A stretch of 64,000 nucleotides of DNA from Pseudomonas sp. CROZ-RG-20F-R04-15 (GCF_022662375.1 NZ_JAKNQL010000030.1:1-64000); one strand, 5' to 3'. Counted from the stretch's first letter, positions 34,805-43,595 are shown. Program-made: numbers and translations. The notes: generated by a model not told the origin, from the sequence alone.

Positions 34805-35734
34805 ATGAATAGATCCCCTGATGGGTTTTATCCCGCCGTTGAAGAGTCGAGCAGCGTTTCGGGCGTGTCCTGGGGCGCGATCTTCGCCGGTGCTGCGGCT
34901 GCCGCTGCACTGTCGATGATTTTGGTGTTGCTCGGGTTCGGTTTGGGTTTCTCTGCCGTTTCACCGTGGGCCGGAGAGGGCGTCAGCGCCAAAGGCCTGG
35001 GCATTTCCACAATAGTCTGGCTGGCGGCAACGCAAATCATCGCTTCCGGCATGGGTGGCTACATCGCCGGTCGTCTGCGGGTGAAGTGGGCAAACATGCA
35101 TGGTGACGAAGTGTATTTCCGCGACACCGCGCACGGTTTCCTCGCCTGGTGTGTGGCTACATTGGTTACCGCAGTGCTGGTGGTCGGTTCGGTCAGCAGC
35201 GTCATCAGTGGCGGTGTGCAGGCCGGTGCCAGTGTTGCTGGCGGTGCTGCCAGCGCGATGACCCAAGCGGCTGGTAGCGCTGCGGCGAACACCGACAGCA
35301 ACCAGTACGGTTACTACATCGACAGCCTGTTCCGCGATGACCGTCCGGCTTCCGTCAGCGATGACGCTGCGCATGGCGCCGTGGCGCGGATCTTCGCGCA
35401 AAGCCTGGCCAACGGTCAGCTCAGTGCCGAAGACCGTACCTACCTCGCGCAACTGGTCGCCCAGCGGACCAACCTGACTCAGGCCGATGCCGAGCGCCGC
35501 GTTGATGAAATCTATGCGCGCACCCAGAAAGCCCTGGCCGACGCCAAAGTCAAAGCGCAACAAGCCGCCGACACCGCTGCGAAAGTCGCTGCCTGGACCT
35601 CGCTGTGGATGTTCATCTCGCTGTTGGCCGGTGCGTTCTTTGCCAGCCTCGCAGCCACCTTCGGCGGTCGTCGCCGCGATGCGGTCGAGTACGTTGAAGT
35701 CGACACCTACACCACGACCACTCCAGTCCGTTAA
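34805..35734 (+). CDS. Membrane protein of unknown function
   Basis: 309-residue protein with four predicted membrane helices: two at about residues 24-45 and 70-90, one at 110-130, and a last at 272-290. A long Ala-rich region with heptad-like character, likely a coiled coil (DAERRVDEIYARTQKALADAKVKAQQ in part), separates the last two. I recognise no named family. ATG 34805 is preferred, because the upstream part of the frame is AT-rich promoter-like DNA. A tiny membrane peptide gene follows 15 bases later. Confidence 0.62.
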   Translation: MNRSPDGFYPAVEESSSVSGVSWGAIFAGAAAAAALSMILVLLGFGLGFSAVSPWAGEGVSAKGLGISTIVWLAATQIIASGMGGYIAGRLRVKWANMHGDEVYFRDTAHGFLAWCVATLVTAVLVVGSVSSVISGGVQAGASVAGGAASAMTQAAGSAAANTDSNQYGYYIDSLFRDDRPASVSDDAAHGAVARIFAQSLANGQLSAEDRTYLAQLVAQRTNLTQADAERRVDEIYARTQKALADAKVKAQQAADTAAKVAAWTSLWMFISLLAGAFFASLAATFGGRRRDAVEYVEVDTYTTTTPVR

Positions 35735-35749
35735 ACAAGGAGCATGACC

Positions 35750-35824
35750 ATGCGCTCACTACTGCTGTTTTTCCTCGGCGTCCCGATCCCGATCATCATC
35801 CTGATCGCCCTGTTCGTGCACTGA
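35750..35824 (+). CDS. 24-residue membrane peptide
   Basis: Not listed by standard gene length cut-offs. AAGGAG at 35737-35742 lies 7 bases before an ATG. It is followed by 24 codons (MRSLLLFFLGVPIPIIILIA, then LFVH) that are nearly all hydrophobic and form one membrane span. It is 15 bases after the four-helix membrane protein and before a strong terminator, so both are likely one transcript. A regulatory subunit or leader peptide is possible; no function is known. Confidence 0.55.
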   Translation: MRSLLLFFLGVPIPIIILIALFVH

Positions 35825-35849
35825 TTGCTCCATTGAGGCCCATGCCTCG

Positions 35850-35882
35850 GCCGCTTCCACCTTCGGGTGGAAGCGGCTTTTT
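35850..35882 (+). terminator. Strong intrinsic terminator
   Basis: GCCGCTTCCACC, TTCG, GGTGGAAGCGGC, then TTTTT: a perfect 12-bp stem, UUCG-type loop and T run. It ends the membrane protein and small-peptide transcript. Confidence 0.93.
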
Positions 35883-35948
35883 GCTTTCTGGCGGGCAACA
35901 AGGCGAGAATCCGCGCTGTGCTGTATTTCGATAGACCTCTGATTAAGG

Positions 35949-36497
35949 ATGAGAACGTTGAACAAGAAGGAAATCAAACGTCAGGTGAGCGAGATGCTCG
36001 ACGCCGGTCGCTCGAAAACCGAAACCTTCAAGGCGTTGTCCGGTGGCGCAGTCAAAGACAAGGTGCTGGCGTATCTGATCGGCTCGTGGCCCGATCCAGA
36101 ACTGATTGATCGTCACACCGGCAAGATAAAGGTGCTGCTCGGGCTGACCTATATCCAGGCGTTGATCGGGCTGGTGGGCGGTTATTTCCTCGGTCTGACG
36201 ATCAGCACCGGTTGGGCCATCGGCATGGGGTTGTTTGCCGGTGTCGTACCTTTGCTGTTCGCTTGGGGTTTTTACCGCAACGTGGCGCAGGCCTACACCG
36301 TGTATGTATTTCTCTCGATCACCCAGATGCCTCGTATGTTCAAGGACTATGGCGAAGATCCGATAGGCACGGTGATTGGCGTAGCGATCACGTTGGCCAT
36401 GGTCTTTTTCGTCGCTTGGCTGAAAAACCTGCTGTTTCCTGACCTGGGTTTCTTCGGTGCAAAAAAGATCAAAGGGCAGTTCGTCTTCTCCAACTGA
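35949..36497 (+). CDS. Membrane protein of unknown function
   Basis: 182-residue protein. The N terminus (NKKEIKRQVSEMLDAGRSKTETFKALSGG) is helical and cytoplasmic, then come three or four membrane helices (about 70-90, 92-110, 115-132, 140-162). The start is uncertain: ATG 35949 overlaps AAGG, while TTG 35958 has AAGGA at a better spacing. I do not recognise the family. It is the last gene before the hcn promoter region. Confidence 0.6.
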   Translation: MRTLNKKEIKRQVSEMLDAGRSKTETFKALSGGAVKDKVLAYLIGSWPDPELIDRHTGKIKVLLGLTYIQALIGLVGGYFLGLTISTGWAIGMGLFAGVVPLLFAWGFYRNVAQAYTVYVFLSITQMPRMFKDYGEDPIGTVIGVAITLAMVFFVAWLKNLLFPDLGFFGAKKIKGQFVFSN

Positions 36498-36522
36498 TCG
36501 TTGGACAATCCAACCGCTTTCA

Positions 36523-36536
36523 CTGGCCTGGATCAA
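36523..36536 (+). promoter_or_regulatory. ANR/FNR-type box of the hcn promoter
   Basis: CTGGC-N4-ATCAA matches the ANR consensus TTGAT-N4-ATCAA in its right half and the hcnA variant TTGGC in its left half. It lies about 200 bases upstream of hcnA, where oxygen limitation through ANR is known to activate hcn in Pseudomonas. It predicts a transcription start near 36570. Confidence 0.65.
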
Positions 36537-36719
36537 TATTTCGAGCGGCGAGATCGCCTAACGTAAATGATCCCGGCCTTTGCTGAGGTATGAACTACAG
36601 TGCTTCACGCGCACCTTGTTGCGCTGACGAAGTGCGCGTCGACGCCCCAATCACAGCAACAATAAACGCGTCGACACGCTGTAGTGCAGCAAGGAGCTGA
36701 CACCACCTCAACCGAACTT

Positions 36720-36729
36720 TCACGGATGA
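36720..36729 (+). promoter_or_regulatory. RsmA/RsmE binding site over hcnA ribosome binding site
   Basis: TCACGGATGA fits the A/UCANGGANGU/A motif of RsmA/RsmE, with GGA forming the Shine-Dalgarno of the ATG at 36738. Translational control by the Gac/Rsm pathway through this site is known for hcnA of P. protegens. A second GGA lies upstream at 36693-36695, and CGCGTCGAC is repeated at 36635 and 36667 in the leader. Confidence 0.7.
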
Positions 36730-36737
36730 ACATCGCA

Positions 36738-37055
36738 ATGCACTGCCAAGAAAGAACTTTCGATATCCAGCCATTGGCGCAGGCGGATATGACCGTCCAC
36801 ATCAACGGCCAAGCGGTCACCGCCGCCATCGGCGAGACCGTCCTCAGCGTTATCCAGTCCCTCGGCGTGCGCCAGATCGCGCGCAACGATCACAATCAGA
36901 TCAGCGGCGCCTATTGCGGCATGGGCGTGTGCCAGTGCTGTCTGGTGAAAATCAACGGACGGCACAAACGCCGTGCTTGTCAGACCGTGGTGCGTGACGG
37001 CATGCACATCGAAACCCAGGTCAACCGCATCACCACGCAGGAGGTGATCGTATGA
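36738..37055 (+). CDS. hcnA: Hydrogen cyanide synthase subunit HcnA
   Basis: 105-residue [2Fe-2S] subunit of the membrane-bound hydrogen cyanide synthase, which oxidises glycine to HCN and CO2. The cluster cysteines are C60, C65, C68 and C81 (YCGMGVCQCC and RAC). The start at ATG 36738 follows the Rsm-type site CACGGATG and gives MHCQERTFDIQPL, close to HcnA starts; the ATG at 36726 overlaps the ribosome binding site. It overlaps hcnB by 4 bases. Length equals that of known HcnA proteins. Confidence 0.9.
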   Translation: MHCQERTFDIQPLAQADMTVHINGQAVTAAIGETVLSVIQSLGVRQIARNDHNQISGAYCGMGVCQCCLVKINGRHKRRACQTVVRDGMHIETQVNRITTQEVIV

Positions 37056-38461
37056 GCCTGCAACCGGTGATCGTCGGCGGCGGCCCGGCGGGGATGGCGG
37101 CGGCCATCGAACTGGCACGCCACGGCGTGCGCTGCACCTTGCTCGAGGAAGCTTCGCGGCTTGGCGGCGTGGTCTATCGCGGGCCGCTGCGGGACGGCGT
37201 GCAACTGGATTATCTCGGCCCGCGCTACGCCGAAGCGCTAGGCAAACTGCACGGTGATTTTCAGGAACAGTCCGGGCTGATCGACGTGCGCCTCAACCAT
37301 CGTGTGGTCGGCGCTGAAGGCACCCGTGCGCTGGTGGTGCTCGATGGTGACGAGCGACTGCACGAGATCGGGTATGCGCAGTTGCTGTTGGCTGCCGGTT
37401 GCCATGAACGCAGCGTGCCGTTTCCCGGCTGGACCTTGCCGGGGGTGATCATGCTCGGTGGTCTGCAACTGCAAATCAAAAGTGGCGTGGTCAAGCCGCA
37501 AGGGCCGGTGATCATCGCCGGCACCGGGCCGTTGCTGCCGCTGGTGGCGACACAACTGCATGCCGCCGGCGTCAGCGTCGCTGGCGTGTATGAGGCCTGC
37601 GCGTTCGGCAAGATCGCCCGGGAAAGTCTGGCGCTGCTGAACAAGCCGCAATTGTTCCTCGACGGTTTGAGCATGCTCGCCTACCTGAAACTGCACGGCA
37701 TCCCGATAAACTACGGCTGGGGCGTGGTCGAGGCGCATGGCGAGGGCGAGCTGAAAAGCGTCAGCGTCGCGCCGTACTCGGCCAACTGGGAACCGGACAT
37801 GAGCCGCGTCGAGCGCTTCGAAGCCAAGACCCTCGCGGTCGGTTACGGCTTTATTCCGCGCACGCAACTGAGCCAGCAGATGGGCCTGGATCACGGTTTC
37901 AGCGACGACGGTTATCTGCGCGCCAACGCGAATGTCTGGCAGCAAAGCAACGAACCGCACGTGCATCTGGCCGGCGATATGGGCGGGATTCGCGGCGGCG
38001 AAGCGGCGATGCTCGCCGGCAAGATCGCCGCAACCTCGATTCTCCTGCAAAGCGGCGTGCTCGAAGAGGAATTGGCGCGGGTTCGCCGCGACCGCTACTT
38101 GAGCAAACTCAAAGCCATCGTGCGCTTTCGCGCCGCCGTCGATCGCTACACCGAACGCGGCGTCGGCCAGACCGCATTGCCCGCCGCCGACACGGTGATC
38201 TGCCGTTGCGAACACGCGACCCGCGCCGACATCGACCTGGCGCTGGAGCAGGGCGTGCAAGACATCGCCAGCCTCAAAATGCGCACCCGCGTGAGCATGG
38301 GCGATTGCCAGGGCCGGATGTGCGTCGGCTACTGCAGCGACCGTCTGCGTCAAGCGACCGGCCGCAAGGACGTCGGTTGGCTGCGCCCGCGTTTCCCGAT
38401 CGATCCGATTCCTTTTTCCGCGTTCCAGTCTGTCGGCACGGAGGCCGCTGCCCATGAGTAA
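37052..38461 (+). CDS. hcnB: Hydrogen cyanide synthase subunit HcnB
   Basis: 469-residue FAD-dependent subunit. The dinucleotide-binding motif VIVGGGPAGMAAAIELA is at about 6-22, and a second one near 151-163 (PVIIAGTGPLLPL). The C terminus carries a BFD-like [2Fe-2S] site (ICRCEHATRADIDLALEQG, then DCQGRMCVGYC, about 388-430). It relays electrons within the HCN synthase complex. It is translationally coupled to hcnA (4-base overlap) and to hcnC (8-base overlap). Confidence 0.9.
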   Translation: MSLQPVIVGGGPAGMAAAIELARHGVRCTLLEEASRLGGVVYRGPLRDGVQLDYLGPRYAEALGKLHGDFQEQSGLIDVRLNHRVVGAEGTRALVVLDGDERLHEIGYAQLLLAAGCHERSVPFPGWTLPGVIMLGGLQLQIKSGVVKPQGPVIIAGTGPLLPLVATQLHAAGVSVAGVYEACAFGKIARESLALLNKPQLFLDGLSMLAYLKLHGIPINYGWGVVEAHGEGELKSVSVAPYSANWEPDMSRVERFEAKTLAVGYGFIPRTQLSQQMGLDHGFSDDGYLRANANVWQQSNEPHVHLAGDMGGIRGGEAAMLAGKIAATSILLQSGVLEEELARVRRDRYLSKLKAIVRFRAAVDRYTERGVGQTALPAADTVICRCEHATRADIDLALEQGVQDIASLKMRTRVSMGDCQGRMCVGYCSDRLRQATGRKDVGWLRPRFPIDPIPFSAFQSVGTEAAAHE

Positions 38462-39713
38462 GTTCTATGACGTGGTCATTGTCGGTGGCGGCGTGATCGG
38501 GGCGTCCTGCGCCTATCAATTGTCCAAGCGCAAAAACCTCAAGGTGGCACTGATCGACGCCAAACGCCCGGGCAACGCAACCCGTGCGTCGGCCGGCGGT
38601 TTGTGGGCGATCGGTGAGTCGGTCGGCCTCGGCTGCGGGGTGATTTTCTTCCGCATGATGTCGGCCAACCGCAAGCGCGAAACCCAGGGCGCGGCGGTAG
38701 CGGTGGACGCCAGCACGCCGCATATTCTGCCGGAGTCGTTTTTCGATTTTGCCCTGCAGTCCAACGCCCTGTACCCGGCGTTGCACCGTGAGCTGAAGGA
38801 CAACCACGGCATGGATTTCAAGTTCGAAAAGACCGGGCTGAAATTCGTCATCTACGACGACGAAGACCGGCTCTACGCCGAGCACATCGTCGGCTGCATT
38901 CCGCACCTGGCCGATCAGGTGCGCTGGCTCGATCAGGCGGCGCTGCGCGAGTCTGAACCGAGCGTCAGCCATGAAGCACGCGGGGCGCTGGAGTTTCTCT
39001 GCGACCATCAGGTGAGCCCGTTCCGCCTCGCCGACGCCTACATGGAAGGCGCGCGGCAGAACGGCGTCGACATCTTCGTCAACACCAACGTCACCGGCGT
39101 CTTACATCACGGCAGCCGCGTGACCGGTGTGCAGACGGCCGAGGCGGGCGTGTTCCACTGCAAGACGCTGATCAACGCCGGCGGTGCCTGGGCGGCGGAC
39201 TTGAGCGAATGGGCGACGGGGATTCGCATCCCGGTGAAACCGGTGAAGGGCCAGATTCTGCTCACCGAGCGCATGCCGAAAATCCTCAACGGCTGCCTGA
39301 CCACCAGCGATTGCTACGTGGCGCAGAAAGACAACGGCGAGATCCTGATCGGCAGCACCACCGAAGACAAAGGCTTCGACGTCACCACCACCTACCCGGA
39401 AATCGCCGGGTTGGTGCAGGGCGCGGTGCGCTGCCTGCCGGAACTCAAGGATGTGAATCTGAAACGCACCTGGGCGGGCTTGCGTCCGGGCTCGCCGGAT
39501 GAGTTGCCGATTCTCGGGCCGATGCGTGGGGTGGAAGGGTATTTGAATGCCTGCGGGCATTTCCGCACCGGGATTCTGACCTCGGCGATTACTGGCGTGC
39601 TGCTGGACAAACTGGTCAACGATGAACCGCTGCCGCTGGACATCACGCCGTTTCTGGCGGACCGGTTTGAGGTGGCGCCGGTCAAGCAAGTGCTGGAACT
39701 GGAACTGGTCTGA
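38454..39713 (+). CDS. hcnC: Hydrogen cyanide synthase subunit HcnC
   Basis: 419-residue FAD-dependent amino-acid oxidase-like (DAO) subunit that most likely oxidises glycine. The FAD motif VVIVGGGVIGASCAYQLSKR is at about 5-24, and the family end LPILGPMRGVEGYLNACGHF is near 348-367. Subunit size, order and overlaps match hcnABC. The D-hydroxyproline dehydrogenase subunits are related, but the ANR and Rsm sites and the short HcnA-type start favour cyanide synthase. A palindromic repeat follows. Confidence 0.9.
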   Translation: MSKFYDVVIVGGGVIGASCAYQLSKRKNLKVALIDAKRPGNATRASAGGLWAIGESVGLGCGVIFFRMMSANRKRETQGAAVAVDASTPHILPESFFDFALQSNALYPALHRELKDNHGMDFKFEKTGLKFVIYDDEDRLYAEHIVGCIPHLADQVRWLDQAALRESEPSVSHEARGALEFLCDHQVSPFRLADAYMEGARQNGVDIFVNTNVTGVLHHGSRVTGVQTAEAGVFHCKTLINAGGAWAADLSEWATGIRIPVKPVKGQILLTERMPKILNGCLTTSDCYVAQKDNGEILIGSTTEDKGFDVTTTYPEIAGLVQGAVRCLPELKDVNLKRTWAGLRPGSPDELPILGPMRGVEGYLNACGHFRTGILTSAITGVLLDKLVNDEPLPLDITPFLADRFEVAPVKQVLELELV

Positions 39714-39728
39714 CCTTGGCAAGATGAT

Positions 39729-39835
39729 CGTTCCCACGCTCCGCGTGGGAATGCCTCAAGGGACGCTCCGCGTTCCAGCTTGCGAATTGGAACGCAGAGC
39801 GTCCCGGGCTGTATTCCCACGCGGAGCGTGGGAAC
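39729..39835. repeat. Cruciform palindromic repeat (non-REPIN)
   Basis: Two copies of TTCCCACGC-3-GCGTGGGAA at 39730 and 39813 are inverse complements. Between them GGACGCTCCGCGTTCCA pairs with TGGAACGCAGAGCGTCC. The whole block can fold as a long cruciform. Similar blocks are common between genes of pseudomonads as far as I recall. It separates convergent hcnC and the CPA2 antiporter gene and may act as a terminator. Confidence 0.8.
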
Positions 39836-39848
39836 AATCGGGTGTGGC

Positions 39849-41657
39849 TCAGGATTTGCGTGATTCTTCTTCGAGTTGGTCGGATTCAAACAACCGCGCC
39901 AGTTCCGCTCGGGCTTCCTGCGCGGTTTGCAGGACTTTCGCCGCGTCGTCGTAGATCGCGTGTTGCGCCTCCAGCACCTGTTCGTCGTGATGCTTGAAGC
40001 GCTTGATTCGTGCATCGGCCTGGGCCTGGGTCAGACCAAGCCCCACCAACGTACGCCGGCTCATCTCCAGACTTGAGTAATACGTCTCACGAATCGCCTC
40101 CGCACCAACATCGACCAACCGATGCACATGCTGACGGTTACGCGCCCGGGCGATGATCTTCATGTGCGGATACAGCTTGCGCACCACCTCGGCAGTCTTG
40201 ATGTTGGTCTCCGGATCATCCGTGGCAATCACGAAATATTCCGCCTCGCCGACCTTGGCCGCGTTAAGAATTTCCGGGCGCATCGGATCACCATAAAACA
40301 CTGGCACACCGCCAAAACTGCGCGACAGTTCGATGGTTTCCACCGATGTGTCCAGCGCAACGAACTTGATGTTCTGCGCACGCAGAATCCGCGCGACGAT
40401 CTGGCCCATCCGGCCCATGCCGGCGATCACCACACGCGGGGTGTCAGTGTCGATCTCGCGGTATTTTTCCGGCACTTCCACCGGCTGCACTTTCGGGCTG
40501 ACCAGCCGCGCGCAGATCAACAGCAACAACGGCGTCACCGCCATCGACAGGGTGATGGTCAGCACCAGCAAGTCATACAAGCGCGGTTCGAACAGGCCCT
40601 GATCACGACCGATCTTGAACACCACAAAGGCGAATTCACCACCCGCCGCCAACACGATACCGAGGCGGATCGCACTGACCTTGTTCAAGCCACCGGCCAG
40701 GCGCCCGACGACAAACAGCAGCGGCAATTTCAACCCGATCAACAGCAGCGTCAGCCCCAGCACGGTGATCGGCGCACTCAGCAGCAAACTGAGGTTGGCG
40801 CCCATGCCCACGCTGATGAAAAACAGCCCGAGCAGCAAGCCTTTGAACGGCTCGATCTGCGCTTCCAGCTCATGGCGATATTCCGAATCCGCCAACAGTA
40901 AACCGGCAAGAAACGCCCCCAGCGCCATCGACACACCGACCAGATCCATCAACCACGCCGTGCCGATCACCACCAACAACGCCGTGGCCGTCGACACTTC
41001 CGGCAAACCGGTTTTCGCCACTACGCGGAACACCGGACGCAACAGATAACGCCCACCAACCACGACCACGGCGATACCGCCGAGTACCTGCAGCGCGTGA
41101 TTCAGGCTTTCGCTGCTGCTGGTGTCGTGAGCACCACCGGCGAGCATCGGCACCAGCGCAATCAACGGGATCGCGGCGATGTCCTGGAACAGCAGAATCG
41201 CAAACGCCAGACGGCCATGGGGGCTGGTCAGTTCCTTGCGCTCGGCCAGACTTTGCAGACCGAATGCCGTCGAGGACAGCGCCAGACCGAGGCCCAGCAC
41301 AATCGCGCTGTTCAGCGGTTGGCCAAACACTGACAACGCCAGTACGCCGATCACCGAAGCCGTCAGCAGCACCTGCGCCAGACCGACGCCGAACACTGAT
41401 TTGCGCATCACCCACAAACGTCGCGGCGACAACTCAAGACCAATGATGAACAGCAGCAACACCACGCCCAGCTCAGAAATATGCGCCACGCTCTGTGGGT
41501 TGCCGATCAGGCCCAACACCGACGGGCCGATGATTACGCCGGCAAACAGATAACCGAGCACGGCGCCCAGTTGCAGACGTTTGGCCAAAGGCACGGTGAG
41601 CACGGCCGCGAATAGAAAGACGACAGCGGCTTGCAACAGATTGCCTTCATGGGGCAT
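39849..41657 (-). CDS. CPA2 monovalent cation/proton antiporter (KefB-like)
   Basis: 602-residue inner-membrane protein. The N-terminal 385 residues form the KefB/CPA2 Na+/H+ exchanger domain with about twelve helices. Then an RCK_N domain binds NAD(H) or a nucleotide (RVVIAGMGRMGQIVARILRAQ, about 408-427). A charged C-terminal tail (about 540-602) follows. Members export K+ or Na+ for pH or electrophile protection. No KefF/KefG-type ancillary gene is adjacent. Confidence 0.88.
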   Translation of the reverse strand: MPHEGNLLQAAVVFLFAAVLTVPLAKRLQLGAVLGYLFAGVIIGPSVLGLIGNPQSVAHISELGVVLLLFIIGLELSPRRLWVMRKSVFGVGLAQVLLTASVIGVLALSVFGQPLNSAIVLGLGLALSSTAFGLQSLAERKELTSPHGRLAFAILLFQDIAAIPLIALVPMLAGGAHDTSSSESLNHALQVLGGIAVVVVGGRYLLRPVFRVVAKTGLPEVSTATALLVVIGTAWLMDLVGVSMALGAFLAGLLLADSEYRHELEAQIEPFKGLLLGLFFISVGMGANLSLLLSAPITVLGLTLLLIGLKLPLLFVVGRLAGGLNKVSAIRLGIVLAAGGEFAFVVFKIGRDQGLFEPRLYDLLVLTITLSMAVTPLLLLICARLVSPKVQPVEVPEKYREIDTDTPRVVIAGMGRMGQIVARILRAQNIKFVALDTSVETIELSRSFGGVPVFYGDPMRPEILNAAKVGEAEYFVIATDDPETNIKTAEVVRKLYPHMKIIARARNRQHVHRLVDVGAEAIRETYYSSLEMSRRTLVGLGLTQAQADARIKRFKHHDEQVLEAQHAIYDDAAKVLQTAQEARAELARLFESDQLEEESRKS

Positions 41658-41738
41658 GGGGGGTTACTCCTGACAACGGTACGGCGGGGGTGACAAGGAT
41701 AAGGGTTACCAAGACCTATAGGCCACTGGAGATCCAAT

Positions 41739-41825
41739 GTGGGAGCGAGCCTGCTCGCGAAAGCGGAGTGTCAGTCAGCATAGTTGTCACTGACAGAACG
41801 CATTCGCGAGCAGGCTCGCTCCCAC
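41739..41825. repeat. REPIN (inverted REP pair)
   Basis: An inverted pair of GTGGGAGCGAGCCTGCTCGC in the divergent gap between the antiporter and a LysR gene. Confidence 0.9.
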
Positions 41826-41864
41826 AGGGATCCTGGTTTTAACCTGTAATAATTTGCATCAATT

Positions 41865-41880
41865 GGTTACATTAATAACC
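41865..41880. promoter_or_regulatory. Palindrome in LysR promoter
   Basis: GGTTA-N6-TAACC lies 29 bases upstream of the LysR start in AT-rich DNA. It contains T-N11-A, the core pattern of LysR-type sites, so autoregulation is plausible. Confidence 0.35.
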
Positions 41881-41908
41881 TCTGTGTATCAATCTCCCGA
41901 GTCCCGCC

Positions 41909-42823
41909 ATGGCCATCAACTTCGACCTCAACGACCTGCAAGCCTTTCGCGCCGTGGTCGAGCAGGGCAGTTTCCGCAAGGCCGCCGACACCGTGCGCCT
42001 CTCGCAACCGGCGCTGAGCCGGCGCATCGAGAAGCTCGAAGACGCCCTCGGCGTGAAACTCTTCGAACGCACCACGCGCAAGGTCAGCCTGACCCAGGCC
42101 GGACGCGGTTTCATGCCCAGCGTCGAGCGTTTGCTCGATGATCTCGACGTCGCGTTGCTGGGCATCAGCGAAGTCGCATCAACCCGTTTAGGCCATGTCA
42201 CCGTCGCCTGCGTGCCTTCGGCGGCGTACTACTTCATGCCTCGCGTGGTCGCGCGCTATCACCAGCAATTCCCACGGATCAAAGTCAAAGTGCTCGACTC
42301 CAGCGCCCACGATGTGTTGAGTGCGGTGGTCAATGGCGAGGCGGATTTCGGCTTGAGTTTTCTCGGCACGCAGGATGCCAAAGTCGAGTTCGAACCGCTT
42401 GTGCAGGAGTGCTACGTCGTCGCTTGTCGTCGCGATCACCCGTTGGCCGGGCGCAGCAGCGTGACGTGGGATGAGTTCTATCAGCAGGATTACATCTCGC
42501 TGGACAAGACCTCCGGCGACCGCTTTTTGCTCGATCAAGCCCTGAGCACCGTGGTGCCGCAGCGCCAGAGCATCTGCGAAACCAAGCATGTGACGACCAT
42601 GATTGGTCTGGTCGAGGCGGGATTGGGGGTTGCAGCTGTGCCGCAGATGGCGCTGCCCGGGCCGGATCATCCGATCCTGACGAGGGTACCGCTGACTGAT
42701 CCGCAAGTGATGCGCAGTGTCGGCATCATCAAGCGCCGGGGTCGCACGCTGACCCCGGCGGCACTGGAACTGGAGCGGCTGGTGGTGGAGATGAAAGTCC
42801 AGCCGCCAACGATCAGCGCTTGA
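41909..42823 (+). CDS. LysR-family regulator
   Basis: 304-residue LysR regulator. The helix-turn-helix reads FRKAADTVRLSQPALSRRIEKLEDALG at about 23-49, with a complete effector domain. It converges with and overlaps by 11 bases the substrate-binding protein gene at 42813, which is followed by an MFS transporter. It probably controls both, as LysR regulators of carboxylate uptake do (for example TcuR), but this is inference. Confidence 0.87.
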   Translation: MAINFDLNDLQAFRAVVEQGSFRKAADTVRLSQPALSRRIEKLEDALGVKLFERTTRKVSLTQAGRGFMPSVERLLDDLDVALLGISEVASTRLGHVTVACVPSAAYYFMPRVVARYHQQFPRIKVKVLDSSAHDVLSAVVNGEADFGLSFLGTQDAKVEFEPLVQECYVVACRRDHPLAGRSSVTWDEFYQQDYISLDKTSGDRFLLDQALSTVVPQRQSICETKHVTTMIGLVEAGLGVAAVPQMALPGPDHPILTRVPLTDPQVMRSVGIIKRRGRTLTPAALELERLVVEMKVQPPTISA

Positions 42824-43583
42824 CCGAATCCAGCCCGGTGGCCTGCACGTCTGCTTGCGCGGCTGGTGCGGCGAGGTAAGCGAGCAGGGCTTTGGCTTCT
42901 TCAGGATGCTGCGCACCGACCGGAATCCCGGCGGCAAAACGCGTTACCGATTGCACCGACTCCGGAATTTTCGCGACGAAACTCACGCCCGGCACCGGCA
43001 ACAATTCGCTGACCTGCTGGAAGCCCAATTGATAGTCGCCAGTGGCAACCACCGAGCCGACCGGGATTTTCGCGATCATCTTGGCCTTCGGCTTCAACTG
43101 ATCTTCAATGCCGAGTTTCTTGAACAACTGCTGCTCGATGTACACGCCGCTGGCGCTGTCGGAGTAAGCCACTGACTGCGCGTCGAGCAGGGTTTTCTTC
43201 AGGCCGTCGACGCTGCTGATGTCTGGTTTCGGCGCGCCTTCACGCACCACCAGGCCGATTCGCGAATCTGCCAGCTCAACGCGCGAGGCCGGGTCGACCT
43301 TGCCTTGCTTGATCAGGTCATCGAGGGCGTAACCGACCATGATCACCACGTCGGCGTGTTCACCGCGCGCGAGACGATTGGGGATCGCCTCCGGCGCCTT
43401 GCCCATCGACGGGCCGAGGCTGGTGGTCAGCGTGTTGCCGCTAGCGGCGGCGAATTTCGGCCCGAGGATTTTGTAGGCAGCGGTGAAGCCCCCGGAGGTC
43501 ATCACGTTCAATTCTTCGGCCTGCGCCGCGAGGTTGAACGCGAGACCGGCGAGCAGGGCGGTGACAGTAAACAGTTTTTTCAT
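42813..43583 (-). CDS. Periplasmic substrate-binding protein, ModA-like
   Basis: 256-residue periplasmic-binding protein with a signal peptide (about 1-22, ending AQA). The fold resembles ModA-like and small-anion-binding proteins (LNVMTSGGFTAAYKILGPKF, then GEHADVVIMVGYALDDLIKQGK). It lacks adjacent ABC permeases. It is downstream of an MFS symporter gene with only 12 bases between, so it is expressed with a secondary transporter instead, an unusual pairing. The ligand is unknown; an organic acid would fit the neighbours. Confidence 0.78.
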   Translation of the reverse strand: MKKLFTVTALLAGLAFNLAAQAEELNVMTSGGFTAAYKILGPKFAAASGNTLTTSLGPSMGKAPEAIPNRLARGEHADVVIMVGYALDDLIKQGKVDPASRVELADSRIGLVVREGAPKPDISSVDGLKKTLLDAQSVAYSDSASGVYIEQQLFKKLGIEDQLKPKAKMIAKIPVGSVVATGDYQLGFQQVSELLPVPGVSFVAKIPESVQSVTRFAAGIPVGAQHPEEAKALLAYLAAPAAQADVQATGLDSVKR

Positions 43584-43595
43584 GGCGAGTTTTCC

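Noticed and set aside
37238..38455. 405-codon reverse frame inside hcnB
   Set aside because: Antisense shadow of a well-supported gene.
36726..39713. D-hydroxyproline dehydrogenase instead of HCN synthase
   Set aside because: Related subunits, but the lengths, the HcnA-like start and the ANR and Rsm sites fit hcnABC better.
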